Notes under the pieces: model-generated | The model's input: only the letters and a program-made list of their open reading frames with translations | Database searches by the model: none | Told to the model about the DNA's origin: nothing | Assembly (NCBI RefSeq): GCF_000601455.1 | Contig: NZ_AZQP01000006.1 | Coordinates: forward strand, 1-64,000 | Reading direction: 5' to 3' | DNA length: 64,000 nt | Origin: Fervidicella metallireducens AeB | GTDB lineage: Bacteria; Bacillota; Clostridia; Clostridiales; Caloramatoraceae | Shown here: in pieces, positions 20,073-30,114 of the stretch | How the letters are laid out: each line of letters begins with the position of its first letter | Numbering within the stretch: position 1 is the first letter of the stretch | Translations under genes and position numbers: made by a program

Positions 20073-21002
20073 ATGAGAATTATATTTGCAGGGACACCAG
20101 AATTTGCAGTACCCACCTTGGAAAAAATTTTAGAAAAACACGATGTAGTAGCTGTCTTAACTCAACCTGATAAGCCAAAAGGTAGGGGTCAGAAAGTGCA
20201 ATACTCCCCAGTTAAAGAGTTGGCTTTAAAATGTAATATACCAGTTTATCAGCCTTCAAAATTAAAATCTGACAGAGAGGTTATTGATAAACTTAAAGAT
20301 TTAAATCCAGATGTAATAGTTGTTGTTGCTTATGGTCAGATATTATCAAAGGAGGTACTAGATATACCTAAATATGGTTGCATAAATGTTCATGCTTCGC
20401 TTTTACCAAAACTCAGGGGTGCAGCACCAATAAACTGGTCGATTATAAATGGAGACACTAAAACGGGAATAACAACAATGAAGATGGATGTTGGACTTGA
20501 CACAGGAGATATGCTATTAAAATCAGAAGTAGAAATTGGAGAGAATGAAACAGCTGGGGAATTGCATGACAGATTAATGTTTCTTGGAGCAGAAGTTCTA
20601 ATTGAAACACTTGATAGAATCGAAGTTAATCAAGTTATACCAGAAAAGCAGGATGATAGCATGTCAAGTTATGCACCTATGCTGAATAAGGAACTTGGAA
20701 AAATAAATTGGAATTTGGATTCTAAAACTATCAATAACCTTATAAGAGGAGTTACACCTTGGCCAGGTGCATTTACTTATTATCAGAATAAAATGCTAAA
20801 AATTTGGAAATCTTGTATCGGAGATTACAGTGGAAATTCTTCTCCTGGCCAAGTAGTAGGAGTTGATAGGAATGGTATTGAAGTGGCTTGTAAAAATGGC
20901 AGTTTGATAATTAAAGAAGTTCAGGAAGTTGGGGGAAAAAGATTAGACATTCAAGCATATTTAAATGGACATAATATAAGTGTCGGAGATATATTTGAAT
21001 AG
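20073..21002 (+). CDS. fmt: Methionyl-tRNA formyltransferase
   Basis: Formylates initiator Met-tRNA using 10-formyl-THF. The 309-residue protein shows the N-terminal MRIIFAGTPEFAVP, the catalytic INVHASLLPKLRGAAPI and a C-terminal OB-like domain. Start supported by AAGGAGTG. Coupled with def. Confidence 0.97.
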   Translation: MRIIFAGTPEFAVPTLEKILEKHDVVAVLTQPDKPKGRGQKVQYSPVKELALKCNIPVYQPSKLKSDREVIDKLKDLNPDVIVVVAYGQILSKEVLDIPKYGCINVHASLLPKLRGAAPINWSIINGDTKTGITTMKMDVGLDTGDMLLKSEVEIGENETAGELHDRLMFLGAEVLIETLDRIEVNQVIPEKQDDSMSSYAPMLNKELGKINWNLDSKTINNLIRGVTPWPGAFTYYQNKMLKIWKSCIGDYSGNSSPGQVVGVDRNGIEVACKNGSLIIKEVQEVGGKRLDIQAYLNGHNISVGDIFE

Positions 21003-21014
21003 GGGTGATGGTAT

Positions 21015-21698
21015 ATGTTTTATTATGATTCTTCTTTTATTATTTTAATACCAGCATTATTGTTTTCATTTTATGCCCAAACCAAAATACAGACTACATT
21101 CAATAAATATTTTAAAAGACGAGCATTTTGTGGAATGTCTGGAGCTCAAGTTGCTAGAAAGATACTAGATAATAATGGTCTTTACAATGTTCAGATTGAA
21201 TTAGTACGTGGGAAATTATCAGATCATTATGATCCAGCAAAAAGGGTATTAAGACTATCTGAAGAGGTTTATTATAGCGACTCTTTAGCATCGATAGGCA
21301 TCGCTGCTCATGAGGTTGGTCATGCTATACAGCATCAAAAATCTTATGCTCCATTAATACTTAGAAATAGTTTTGTACCTGTTGCTAATATTGGTTCAAA
21401 TTTATCTTGGATTTTTATTATTATTGGATTTGCAATCAGGTCTCTTCAGTTAATAAATTTTGGAATTTTGTTGTTTTCTGCAGCAGTTATATTTCAGATA
21501 ATAACATTACCTGTTGAGTTTAATGCCAGCGCAAGGGCATTAAATCAATTAGAAGAGAGTAGCATTTTGAATTCACAAGAGATTGATGGAGCTAAAAAGG
21601 TATTAAATGCAGCAGCTTTAACATATGTGGCGGCAACACTTGTTGCGATTTCCCAGTTACTCAGATTGATATTAATAACAAGAGATTCAAGGGATTAA
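21015..21698 (+). CDS. Membrane zinc metallopeptidase, YugP type
   Basis: A 227-residue membrane protein of the YugP-like peptidase family. An N-terminal transmembrane helix is followed by the zinc motif HEVGHAIQH and two to three more hydrophobic segments; YVAATLVAISQLLRLI closes it. Substrates are unknown. The gene sits between fmt and rsmB, as often in clostridia. Start has GGGGTGATGG just upstream, so the ATG is sound. Confidence 0.88.
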   Translation: MFYYDSSFIILIPALLFSFYAQTKIQTTFNKYFKRRAFCGMSGAQVARKILDNNGLYNVQIELVRGKLSDHYDPAKRVLRLSEEVYYSDSLASIGIAAHEVGHAIQHQKSYAPLILRNSFVPVANIGSNLSWIFIIIGFAIRSLQLINFGILLFSAAVIFQIITLPVEFNASARALNQLEESSILNSQEIDGAKKVLNAAALTYVAATLVAISQLLRLILITRDSRD

Positions 21699-21735
21699 AA
21701 TAGATTTAAAATTTTCAATTTTTGATTTTGTTGTG

Positions 21736-21771
21736 GTGGCTTAATAGTGCTTATTAAAACTATTTTGCCAC
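21736..21771 (+). terminator. Hairpin between the YugP-type gene and rsmB
   Basis: Two-part stem: GTGGC with GCCAC enclosing AATAGT with ACTATT, followed by TGTTTTAG. It could act as a weak terminator or processing site inside the operon. Confidence 0.45.
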
Positions 21772-21800
21772 TGTTTTAGTAAAGTTAGGGAGGAAATATT

Positions 21801-23141
21801 ATGGAGGATAAAGCCAGAATAGTCGTGATTAAAACATTAAGTGATATGGATGAAAAAAAGGCTTTTTCGAATATAAAATTAAATCAATACTTTAAAAAAT
21901 TTGATTTAAATCCAAAAGATAGAGCATTTTCAGCTGAAATTCTGTATGGTACATTAAGATGGAAACTAAAAATTGATTATATGATACAACGGTTTTCCAG
22001 GATTAAATTAGAAAAGATAAATATATGGACTTTAAATTGTATAAGAACAGCAGTTTATCAGATATTTTTTATGAGCAAAGTTCCTGAGTTTGCTGCTGTT
22101 AATGAAGCTGTAAATATTGCAAAAATAAAAGATAAAAACGCAGCTCCATTTGTAAATGGCGTTTTAAGAAACATATTAAGAAATAAAAATCTTTTTAATG
22201 ATATCCGTGAAAAAGATAAAGTAAAGAGATTGTCAATTGAATATTCCCATCCTGAATGGTTTATTAAAAAATTCATTAAGATCTATGGAGAAGAATTTGT
22301 AATAGATTTGATGAAAAAAAACAACACTCCCTCTGAATTAACGATAAGGATAAATAGTATTAAAACTAACAAAGAAAATCTGGTACAAATGTTAATGGAT
22401 AAAGGAGTGAATGTGGAAAGTGGAAAACTCGATGAATCTTTAATATTGAAAGGATTTAATTTAATTGAGAAGTCAAGTATATTTAATGATGGATTATTAA
22501 CTATCCAAGATGAAAGTTCAATGCTTGTAGCAAATGTCTTGGATCCAAAGCCTGGAGAAAAGATTATAGACTTATGCAGTGCACCAGGTGGTAAAACAAC
22601 ACATATAGCTCAAAAAATGAACAACAAAGGTGAAATTATTGCATTTGATATACATGAGCATAAATTAGAATTAGTCAATCAGAATGCCAAAAGACTTGGT
22701 ATTAATATAATAGAAACAAGACTGAAAGATGCAACTGTTCTTTTGGAGGAGTATATAGATTATGCTGATAGGGTTCTTGTTGATGCACCTTGTTCAGGAT
22801 TAGGACTAATAAGGAAAAAACCTGAGATCAGATGGAATGTTCATCAGCAGGACATTGATGTACTAGCGAATATACAATTTCTGATTTTGAGTAATGCAAG
22901 TAAATATGTGAAGAAAAATGGTGTCATTGTCTATAGCACATGTACAATAAGTGTGGAAGAGAATGAAGATATTATAAATAGATTTTTACAAGAAAATAAA
23001 AATTATGAACTGGTAAATATTTGTTCTTATCTGCCAGAAAAAATGTTCTCTGACACATGTAGGGATGGTTATGTCAAGCTATTTCCAAATGTTCACGACA
23101 CAGATGGATTTTTTATTTCAAAATTGAGGAGAAAATGGTGA
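21801..23141 (+). CDS. rsmB: 16S rRNA (cytosine(967)-C(5))-methyltransferase
   Basis: SAM-dependent methylation of C967 of 16S rRNA. The N-terminal NusB-like domain (about 1-130) is joined to the methyltransferase domain with the SAM loop DLCSAPGGKTTH. The two cysteines are in DAPCSGLG and YSTCTIS. 446 residues, full length. GGGAGG precedes the ATG. Four bases before rlmN. Confidence 0.96.
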   Translation: MEDKARIVVIKTLSDMDEKKAFSNIKLNQYFKKFDLNPKDRAFSAEILYGTLRWKLKIDYMIQRFSRIKLEKINIWTLNCIRTAVYQIFFMSKVPEFAAVNEAVNIAKIKDKNAAPFVNGVLRNILRNKNLFNDIREKDKVKRLSIEYSHPEWFIKKFIKIYGEEFVIDLMKKNNTPSELTIRINSIKTNKENLVQMLMDKGVNVESGKLDESLILKGFNLIEKSSIFNDGLLTIQDESSMLVANVLDPKPGEKIIDLCSAPGGKTTHIAQKMNNKGEIIAFDIHEHKLELVNQNAKRLGINIIETRLKDATVLLEEYIDYADRVLVDAPCSGLGLIRKKPEIRWNVHQQDIDVLANIQFLILSNASKYVKKNGVIVYSTCTISVEENEDIINRFLQENKNYELVNICSYLPEKMFSDTCRDGYVKLFPNVHDTDGFFISKLRRKW

Positions 23142-23145
23142 GAAC

Positions 23146-24177
23146 ATGATAGAATTAAGAAGTTGTAATATTGAGGACATAGAGAAACTATTAATAAGGT
23201 TTGGAGAAAAAAATTTTAGAGCTAAACAGATTTTCAAATGGATACATAGGGGCGTTGAGAATATAGATGAAATGACTGATTTATCAAAAAAATTGCGAGA
23301 TATGTTGAAAAATGAGGTTTATATATGTAATATGGAGATTGTAGAAAAGTTTCATTCAAAGATAGATGGTACAATGAAATATTTAATGAAACTAAATGAT
23401 GGTAATATTATAGAATGTGTTTTAATGAAGTATTCATTTGGCAATACGATATGCATTTCTACTCAAGCTGGTTGTAGTATGGGATGCACATTTTGTGCCT
23501 CAACAATAGGTGGAAAGAATAGGGATTTAACTCCAGGAGAAATGCTAGGACAGGTTTTAAAAGTTCAGAGAGATTCAAATTTAAAAGTATCAAATGTCGT
23601 TCTTATGGGCACAGGGGAGCCTTTGGATAATTTTGAAAATGTAATTAAGTTTATTAAACTCGTAAATCATGGAGAAGGATTAAATATAGGTATGAGGCAC
23701 TTAACACTATCAACCTGTGGATTAGTACCGGAAATAAAAAGACTTGCTGATTTTAATATGCAGATTACCTTAGCAATTTCTTTACATGCACCTAATGATG
23801 AGGTAAGAAGGAGTATAATGCCTATTGCATATAAATATTCATTTGATGAATTGCTTGATGCTTGTAAGTACTATATTAATAAGACAGGCAGGAGAATTAC
23901 ATTTGAATATTCACTGATAAGTGGGGTAAATGATTCCGATGATAATGCAAAAGAACTTTCAAATAAGTTAAAAGGGATTCTGTGCCATGTAAATTTAATA
24001 CCTGTTAATAAGGTTGAAGGGAAAATTTACAGTAAATCAAATAAAGAAAGAATAGAAGCTTTTAGAAAAATACTAAATGCAAATGGAATAGAAACGACTA
24101 TAAGAAGGGAATTGGGAAGTGATATAAACGCTGCATGTGGTCAGTTGAGAAGAAGTTACTTAACTAATAAGGGTTGA
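23146..24177 (+). CDS. rlmN: Dual-specificity 23S rRNA/tRNA A2503 methyltransferase RlmN
   Basis: A radical SAM enzyme that methylates C2 of A2503 in 23S rRNA and A37 in some tRNAs. The iron-sulfur cluster motif is CSMGCTFC, and the C-terminal catalytic Cys is in NAACGQLRR. 343 residues, normal. It lies between rsmB and the PrpC/PrkC pair as in B. subtilis. Confidence 0.97.
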   Translation: MIELRSCNIEDIEKLLIRFGEKNFRAKQIFKWIHRGVENIDEMTDLSKKLRDMLKNEVYICNMEIVEKFHSKIDGTMKYLMKLNDGNIIECVLMKYSFGNTICISTQAGCSMGCTFCASTIGGKNRDLTPGEMLGQVLKVQRDSNLKVSNVVLMGTGEPLDNFENVIKFIKLVNHGEGLNIGMRHLTLSTCGLVPEIKRLADFNMQITLAISLHAPNDEVRRSIMPIAYKYSFDELLDACKYYINKTGRRITFEYSLISGVNDSDDNAKELSNKLKGILCHVNLIPVNKVEGKIYSKSNKERIEAFRKILNANGIETTIRRELGSDINAACGQLRRSYLTNKG

Positions 24178-24191
24178 TGTGAGGTGGTTTT

Positions 24192-24917
24192 GTGCGTATC
24201 AAATGTAAAACAGATAAAGGCATGGTACGGGAGAGTAATCAGGATTATATTTTAACACTAAAAGGGAAAAATTACGTATTGTTGATTACAGCTGACGGAA
24301 TGGGGGGACATAAAGCAGGTGAGATTGCAAGTAAAATAGCTTCTATTTCAATCAGAGATTTTATTTTTAAAAATTTTAGTTTGTATATCGATACTGAAGA
24401 GTTAATAAGAGATGCAATAATATCTTCAAATAAGATTGTATTTAACAAATCAACAGAAGATAATTCTCTAAATGGGATGGGAACAACAATAACCTGCTGC
24501 TTAATAAAAGGCGATAAATTATACCTAGGTCATGTAGGTGATAGTAGGGCTTATATTGTTAATGAAAAAGGAATTACTAAGATTACTCAGGATCATTCTT
24601 TCGTTCAGGAATTAATAGATAATGGTAGCATTACTGAAAACGAGGCATTAAGACATCCCCAAAGAAATTTAATTACAAGGGCAATAGGTACAGATAAACA
24701 TGTAGTTGTAGACACTAAAATTGAAAATATAATGGAGAATGATTTAATAATACTTTGCACAGATGGTTTGACTACATATGTAAGCAGCGAAGAAATATTT
24801 GAAATCGTTAAAGAAAAAAAAGAGGATGCAGTATTTGAACTAATTGATTTAGCAAATTCTAGAGGTGGCAGTGACAACATTTCAGTTATAATTGCAAGGA
24901 AGGAGGATGAGAAATGA
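24192..24917 (+). CDS. prpC: PP2C-family Ser/Thr phosphatase (PrpC/Stp)
   Basis: Removes phosphate from targets of the kinase encoded just downstream. In 241 residues it has the metal motifs DGMGGH (about 36-41), HVGDSRAY, CTDGLT and GGSDNIS. The start is GTG with GAGGTGG upstream. Its stop overlaps the kinase start by four bases, so the opposing enzymes are made together. Confidence 0.95.
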   Translation: MRIKCKTDKGMVRESNQDYILTLKGKNYVLLITADGMGGHKAGEIASKIASISIRDFIFKNFSLYIDTEELIRDAIISSNKIVFNKSTEDNSLNGMGTTITCCLIKGDKLYLGHVGDSRAYIVNEKGITKITQDHSFVQELIDNGSITENEALRHPQRNLITRAIGTDKHVVVDTKIENIMENDLIILCTDGLTTYVSSEEIFEIVKEKKEDAVFELIDLANSRGGSDNISVIIARKEDEK

Positions 24918-26608
24918 GTAATTTCTTAGGAAAGATACTGGCAGATAGATATATATTACTTGAAAAAATAGGTGACGGAGGAATGTCATTAGTATATAAG
25001 GCAAGATGCCAGACACTTGATAGATATGTAGCGATAAAAATTTTAAGACCAGAATTTACTACAGACAACGATTTTATAATGAAATTTAAAAGGGAATCGC
25101 AATCAGCTGCTAGTCTTTCACATCCAAACATTGTTGGTATATATGATGTTGGAGAACAGGATGGAATATATTACATCGTTATGGAATATGTAAATGGAAA
25201 AACATTAAAAGATTACATTAAACAAAAAGGGAAACTACAATATGAAGAAACTCTTAATATAATAAATCAAATAGCTTTAGCTTTGGACTGTGCACATAAA
25301 AAAGGTATAGTTCATAGAGATATTAAACCACATAATATTTTAATAACAGAAGATAAGATAGTAAAAGTAACTGATTTTGGTATAGCACGTGCATCATCAT
25401 CTATGACAATGACCAATACTGGAACTGTTATGGGTTCAGTTCATTATTTTTCGCCTGAACAGGCAAGAGGCGGATTTACTGACCATAGAACAGATATTTA
25501 TTCTCTAGGAGTTGTCATGTATGAAATGCTTACAGGAAAACTTCCATACGATGCTGAAAGCCCTGTTACAGTTGCACTAAAACATATTGAAGCAACTTTA
25601 GATGAGCCTATACAAGTAGACGCAAGCATACCTAAAGCCGTGAATGATATTGTAGTAAAGTCGATGCAAAAGGATATGACTAAACGATATCAAAATGTTA
25701 AGGAATTAATTCAAGATATAAACAAGGCAAAAGAAAATCCCCATTTAAATTTCATTTTTTCAGATAAAGATGATCAATTTACAAGAGTAATTCCAATTGA
25801 TGATATTGACAGGGCTTTAAATCAAAAGGGAATAAGGAACAACAAAAATAATGAGTATACCAAGAAGAAAAGGAATAAAATAAAGTTAGCAGTTTTAATC
25901 ATGACATTAGTAATAACTGTATCTGTTCTAAGTTATTTTGCATATGAAAAATTGTATATAGTTGGAGAAGTTCAGGTGCCTAAAATAATTGGATTAAGTG
26001 AAAATGAAGCAAAGAATTTGCTTGAACAGAATAAATTAAACCTTGTTATTGATGGAACTCAAAGTAGTCAGGAACCAGAGGGTGTAATTTTAAGCTGTTA
26101 TCCAAATGAAGGTGAAAAAGTAAAGGAAAATGCAACAATTAAAGTAATAGTCAGTTCAGGACCTAAAAAAGTAGCAGTACCGGATTTGCGCAATATTGAT
26201 TTAGAATTGGCTAAAACCACTTTAGCTAGTTATAAACTTGAACTTGGAAATATTGATTATAAAAGCAGCGATAATGTAAGTAAGGGTTTAATTATAGAAC
26301 ATTACCCGTCACAAAATGAGATGGTTTTAGAAGGAACAAAGATTGATGTAGTAATAAGTACAGGTCCAGAGAAGAAAATGATACAAATGCCTGTTTTGAT
26401 AGGCAGTGATTTGGAGACTGCGAAGCGTAAATTAGAAAAAATGAAATTAGTATTAGGAGACATAATTTATGATACCAACGTTAATTACGTTGATGGAGTA
26501 GTTATAAACCAAGATATTAACCCCGGTGATGAAATTCCAGAGGGAACAGTTATAAACATTACAGTTAATAAATTAGATAACGAAGAAAATACACAAGGGA
26601 ATCAGTAA
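24914..26608 (+). CDS. prkC: PASTA-domain Ser/Thr protein kinase (PrkC)
   Basis: A 564-residue membrane receptor kinase that senses peptidoglycan fragments. Residues 1-270 are a Hanks-type kinase with glycine loop GDGGMS, K42, HRDIKPHN (D136) and DFG (D154). A basic stretch leads to one membrane helix (324-344), and the outside part holds three PASTA repeats (about 353-420, 421-489 and 490-557). In B. subtilis the orthologue triggers spore germination and phosphorylates translation factors, including the RsgA-type GTPase encoded next. Confidence 0.96.
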   Translation: MSNFLGKILADRYILLEKIGDGGMSLVYKARCQTLDRYVAIKILRPEFTTDNDFIMKFKRESQSAASLSHPNIVGIYDVGEQDGIYYIVMEYVNGKTLKDYIKQKGKLQYEETLNIINQIALALDCAHKKGIVHRDIKPHNILITEDKIVKVTDFGIARASSSMTMTNTGTVMGSVHYFSPEQARGGFTDHRTDIYSLGVVMYEMLTGKLPYDAESPVTVALKHIEATLDEPIQVDASIPKAVNDIVVKSMQKDMTKRYQNVKELIQDINKAKENPHLNFIFSDKDDQFTRVIPIDDIDRALNQKGIRNNKNNEYTKKKRNKIKLAVLIMTLVITVSVLSYFAYEKLYIVGEVQVPKIIGLSENEAKNLLEQNKLNLVIDGTQSSQEPEGVILSCYPNEGEKVKENATIKVIVSSGPKKVAVPDLRNIDLELAKTTLASYKLELGNIDYKSSDNVSKGLIIEHYPSQNEMVLEGTKIDVVISTGPEKKMIQMPVLIGSDLETAKRKLEKMKLVLGDIIYDTNVNYVDGVVINQDINPGDEIPEGTVINITVNKLDNEENTQGNQ

Positions 26609-26620
26609 ATGGAGGTTAAT

Positions 26621-27502
26621 ATGCAGGAAGGGATAATAATAAAGGGAATTGGTGGTTTTTATTATGTTGAAATAGCTAATGGCAGCATCATAGAATGTAA
26701 AGCAAGAGGAAAATTTAGAAAAGAAAATATTTCACCAATTGTTGGCGATAAGGTAAAAATTGAACTTTTGGATAATGAACATGGTGTTATAGTAGAAATT
26801 AATCCTAGAAAGAATCAACTAATAAGACCTGTAGTAGCAAATGTTGAGCAAGCAATAGTTGTTTTTTCTCTAAAGAATCCAGATTTAAGCTTTACTCTTT
26901 TAGACAAGTTATTGTTATTTATTGAGCATCATGGAGTTGAGGCAATTATTTGTTTAAACAAGGCTGATTTAGATGAAGCAAATATTTTTGCAAAGGTTAA
27001 GGAGATTTACGAAAGGGTAGGCTATAAAGTAATTAAAACGAATGGTAAAACAGGTGAAGGTATCGACACTTTGAAGGAGCTATTAAAAAATAAAATTTCA
27101 GTTTTTGCAGGTCCTTCGGGGGTTGGCAAATCCACACTTTTTAATAAAGTACAAGACAAGGTAAAAATGGAAACCAGTGAAATAAGTAAAAGGATTGGAA
27201 GAGGAAGGCATACAACAAGACATGCAGAGCTAATTGAAATTGATAAAAATACATTTATTGTAGATACGCCAGGTTTTTCATCTATCGATTTAAGTTTCCT
27301 TGAACCTGAGGAATTGCAATATACTTTTAAGGAATTTAGTGATTATTTTGGAACATGTAAGTTTTCATCGTGTATTCATGATAAAGAAATAGGCTGTAGC
27401 ATAAAAAATGCAGTAACAGATGGTTTAATATCAAATGAAAGATATAATGCTTATGTAGAAATATTAAAGGAGCTTAAAGAAAACAGGAGGACTAGAAAAT
27501 GA
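26621..27502 (+). CDS. rsgA: Ribosome small-subunit GTPase RsgA
   Basis: Circularly permuted GTPase that checks maturation of the 30S subunit. An OB fold comes first, then G4 NKAD before G1 GPSGVGKST and G3 DTPGF; the zinc-binding tail has Cys and His around [14 protein letters not shown]. The ATG at 26621 is taken because GGAGG lies seven bases before it; the upstream ATG at 26609 is the front of that site. 293 residues; overlaps rpe by four bases. Confidence 0.95.
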   Translation: MQEGIIIKGIGGFYYVEIANGSIIECKARGKFRKENISPIVGDKVKIELLDNEHGVIVEINPRKNQLIRPVVANVEQAIVVFSLKNPDLSFTLLDKLLLFIEHHGVEAIICLNKADLDEANIFAKVKEIYERVGYKVIKTNGKTGEGIDTLKELLKNKISVFAGPSGVGKSTLFNKVQDKVKMETSEISKRIGRGRHTTRHAELIEIDKNTFIVDTPGFSSIDLSFLEPEELQYTFKEFSDYFGTCKFSSCIHDKEIGCSIKNAVTDGLISNERYNAYVEILKELKENRRTRK

Positions 27503-28158
27503 TAAAATTAGCACCTTCAATTTTATCCGCGGATTTTAGTAACTTATATTGTGATATTAATTTAGTAGAACAATCTGGTGCAGATTACTTGCATATAGAT
27601 GTTATGGATGGACATTTTGTTCCAAACATAACAATAGGACCACTAGTGGTTGAAGCAATTAGACCAAAAAGTAAACTTGTTTTTGATGTTCATTTGATGA
27701 TTGAGAATCCAGATATGTATATTCCACAATTTGTTAAGGCAGGAGCAGATATAATAACTGTACATGCTGAGGCATGTAAACATCTAAGCAGAACTATACA
27801 GCTAATTAAAAGCTTTGGCATTAAGGCAGCTGTTGCATTGAATCCTGCTACACCATTAAACGCAATTGAATATGTACTTGATGATATAGACATGGTATTA
27901 ATCATGAGCGTTAACCCTGGCTTTGGTGGACAAAATTTTATAAACAGTACCTTACCAAAATTACGAAAGCTTAAAGAGATTATATCAGATAAAGATTTAA
28001 AAGTTGACATTCAAGTTGATGGAGGCATTAATTTAAACAATGTGAAAGAAGTAGTAGAGGCTGGAGCAAACATAATCGTTGCAGGTTCTGCTATATATGG
28101 AAGTGACAATATTGAAGAAGCTGTTAAAGAATTTAAAAGAATTGGGGCAAGTTTATGA
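27499..28158 (+). CDS. rpe: Ribulose-phosphate 3-epimerase
   Basis: Interconverts ribulose 5-phosphate and xylulose 5-phosphate in the pentose phosphate pathway. 219-residue TIM barrel with [37 protein letters not shown] and QVDGGI, which include the metal His/Asp ligands. Overlaps both neighbours by four bases. Confidence 0.97.
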   Translation: MIKLAPSILSADFSNLYCDINLVEQSGADYLHIDVMDGHFVPNITIGPLVVEAIRPKSKLVFDVHLMIENPDMYIPQFVKAGADIITVHAEACKHLSRTIQLIKSFGIKAAVALNPATPLNAIEYVLDDIDMVLIMSVNPGFGGQNFINSTLPKLRKLKEIISDKDLKVDIQVDGGINLNNVKEVVEAGANIIVAGSAIYGSDNIEEAVKEFKRIGASL

Positions 28159-28787
28159 AAGCTGTAATTGTTGCTTACGGAGAAACAATGGAAATATCAG
28201 AACTAAAAAAAATCTGTATTGATAGTGATATCATTATTTGCGCTGATGGCGGTGGAAAATATATTTTTGAAGCAGGTTTGATACCAGATTATTTAATAGG
28301 GGATTTTGATTCGTTAGACAGGAATATTTTAAACTATTTTGAAAACAGAAATGTCAACATCATTAGATATCCAAGGGAAAAAGACTTTACCGATACAGAA
28401 TTATGTGTACTCAAAGCTATTGAGCTGGGTTGCAATGATATTTGTATTATATCAGGTATTGGGGGAAGGTTTGATCATAGTTTAGGTAATGTAGCACTGT
28501 TACATTTTATAAAAGAAAAGGGGGCTAATGGATATATAAAATCAGAATACTGTGATATATTCTTATGTAGTGATGAATTGGAAATTAAGGGTAAAATTGG
28601 TGATATTATTTCCTTAATTCCATTTAAAAACTCTGCAAGTGGTCTATTTACAACAGGATTAAAATATTCTTTAAATGGTGAGGATATCAAATTTGGAAGA
28701 TGCATAGGAATATCTAATGTTATGATTAATGATACTTGTACAATTAAAGTTTCTAATGGTGAAATACTGGTTATTAAACAAAATTAA
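28155..28787 (+). CDS. thiN: Thiamine pyrophosphokinase
   Basis: Converts thiamine to thiamine pyrophosphate. 210 residues with the conserved [29 protein letters not shown] and [12 protein letters not shown] motifs that bind ATP and magnesium. End of the rlmN-to-thiN run; same position as yloS in B. subtilis. Confidence 0.95.
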   Translation: MKAVIVAYGETMEISELKKICIDSDIIICADGGGKYIFEAGLIPDYLIGDFDSLDRNILNYFENRNVNIIRYPREKDFTDTELCVLKAIELGCNDICIISGIGGRFDHSLGNVALLHFIKEKGANGYIKSEYCDIFLCSDELEIKGKIGDIISLIPFKNSASGLFTTGLKYSLNGEDIKFGRCIGISNVMINDTCTIKVSNGEILVIKQN

Positions 28788-28870
28788 ATAAAATATCTAA
28801 CTAATACCTCCATTGTGTCATATTTTAGTTTTCTGCATATTATAAAATAAGACATTATGGGGGGTTTTTT

Positions 28871-29032
28871 ATGTCCAAAAAGTGTTGCAAAAAAAGAAAT
28901 GGAAAAATTCTATCATTTATATTAATTGTAGTAGGAATAGCTTTAATAGTATGTTGGATGCCCCTTTGGTTATGGTTTTTAATTGCAGGAATTATCCTAA
29001 TAGTAATTGGAATAGATATATATTATAAATGA
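28871..29032 (+). CDS. Small two-helix membrane protein of unknown function
   Basis: A 53-residue protein. The first 13 residues are basic and carry two adjacent cysteines (MSKKCCKKRNGK), then two hydrophobic helices follow with a Trp/Pro turn (CWMPLWLWF). A GGGGGG tract precedes the ATG. I do not recognise the family. The next gene encodes a protein of very similar design seven codons further on, so they probably act together or arose by duplication. In B. subtilis this spot, between thiN and rpmB, holds spoVM, but there is no sequence likeness to SpoVM. Confidence 0.7.
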   Translation: MSKKCCKKRNGKILSFILIVVGIALIVCWMPLWLWFLIAGIILIVIGIDIYYK

Positions 29033-29054
29033 GATTATTATGGAGGTTTTATTA

Positions 29055-29246
29055 TTGGGACACCATAAAAATAAATGTAATAAAAGAATAATTTATAAGA
29101 ATTTAGATACCATAGGACTAATACTGGCAGCCATAGGCTTAGGTATGTTGTTAGTAGTAATACTACCAAGATGGATTTGGGTTCTAATTGTTGGAGTATT
29201 ATTGATAGTGGAAGCATTTAACATTTATACAAAGTGGCACAAATAA
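29055..29246 (+). CDS. Small two-helix membrane protein of unknown function
   Basis: A 63-residue protein starting at TTG (29055), because GGAGG at 29042-29046 lies eight bases upstream; the in-frame ATG at 29040 overlaps that site. The N-terminus is basic with His and Cys (MGHHKNKCNKRI), followed by two hydrophobic helices parted by PRWIW. The layout matches the upstream 53-residue gene: basic Cys-containing head, helix, Pro-aromatic turn, helix, short polar tail. Function unknown. Confidence 0.68.
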   Translation: MGHHKNKCNKRIIYKNLDTIGLILAAIGLGMLLVVILPRWIWVLIVGVLLIVEAFNIYTKWHK

Positions 29247-29271
29247 AAAATGTGCTAAAAAGCACATTTTT
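29246..29271. terminator. Bidirectional terminator between the small membrane genes and rpmB
   Basis: Eleven-bp stem AAAAATGTGCT/AGCACATTTTT with loop AAAA. Confidence 0.85.
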
Positions 29272-29272
29272 A

Positions 29273-29464
29273 TTAAAGAGCACGTTGAACTTTTCCAGAT
29301 CTTAAGCATCTTGTGCAAACATATATTCTCTTTGCAGTACCATCAACAACTGCTTTAACCCTCTTAAGGTTTGGGGCCCATGTTCTGTTTGATTTACGAT
29401 TAGAGTGGCTGGCTTGAATACCAAAAGTTAAGCCTTTATTGCATATTTCACATCTTCTTGACAT
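29273..29464 (-). CDS. rpmB: 50S ribosomal protein L28
   Basis: 63 residues, MSRRCEICNKG onward, the family N-terminus, with zinc-type CxxC pairs (CEIC and CTRC). The ATG at 29464 has AAGGAGGTG upstream. It points against its neighbours, with its own promoter and a shared terminator. Confidence 0.96.
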   Translation of the reverse strand: MSRRCEICNKGLTFGIQASHSNRKSNRTWAPNLKRVKAVVDGTAKRIYVCTRCLRSGKVQRAL

Positions 29465-29519
29465 ATGGTAACACCTCCTTATAAAGCATAAACAAAAAAT
29501 ACCACATTCAAACATATAT

Positions 29520-29548
29520 ATTCTAGCAGAATTATAGCATATTTGCAA
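29520..29548 (-). promoter_or_regulatory. rpmB promoter
   Basis: TTGCAA and TAGAAT on the minus strand, 17 bases apart, about 55 bases before rpmB. The rest of the 29465-29745 gap shows no gene. Confidence 0.6.
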
Positions 29549-29661
29549 TAAATATTATGTATGCTAATATTTATAAACATGTAAGAACATTGGTATAAAT
29601 ATTATATAAATTAATTACTAATTTGTAAAGTGTTTTTACTTTACACCTAAATAAAAAAGTG

Positions 29662-29690
29662 TTGAAGAAAAATTAATATTAATATAAAAT
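29662..29690 (+). promoter_or_regulatory. Promoter for yloU-fakA
   Basis: TTGAAG and TAAAAT with 17 bases between them, about 55 bases before yloU. Confidence 0.6.
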
Positions 29691-29745
29691 TATAGCTAAG
29701 AATATAAATTCCCTGAAAAAATTTTAATATCTGGGAGGTAATTAT

Positions 29746-30096
29746 ATGGCGATTAAAACTACTACAAACTATGGATATATAGAGTTTACAGACGATGTTA
29801 TTGCTAATTTGGCTGGTATTGCAACTATGGAGTGTTACGGCGTTGTTGGAATGGCTTCTAAAAGAGCAACAGATGGACTGTGGGAATTATTAAAAAGAGA
29901 AAATTTAAGTAAAGGAGTAAAAATAATTACATCTGGTAATGAAGTCTCCATTGAACTGTATATTATTGTTGAATATGGTACAAAAATTTCTGTGATTGCT
30001 AACAACATTATTCAAAAAGTTAAATATACTATTGAAGGCTTGACAGGAATTGATGTTTCAAAAGTTACTGTTTTTGTACAGGGAATAAGAGTTTAA
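29746..30096 (+). CDS. yloU: Asp23/Gls24 family protein (YloU)
   Basis: 116 residues of the Asp23/Gls24 family, linked to envelope stress and lipid homeostasis. Motifs include EFTDDVIANLAGIATMECYGVVGM and VSIELYIIVEYG. TGGGAGG precedes the ATG. Its constant position before fakA suggests a joint role. Confidence 0.92.
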   Translation: MAIKTTTNYGYIEFTDDVIANLAGIATMECYGVVGMASKRATDGLWELLKRENLSKGVKIITSGNEVSIELYIIVEYGTKISVIANNIIQKVKYTIEGLTGIDVSKVTVFVQGIRV

Positions 30097-30114
30097 TGCA
30101 AGGAGGTACGAAGT

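Noticed and set aside
28788-28870. spoVM gene or sigma-E/sigma-G promoter
   Set aside because: No amphipathic SpoVM-like frame on either strand; CATATTA resembles a sporulation -10 but no -35 lies at the right distance.
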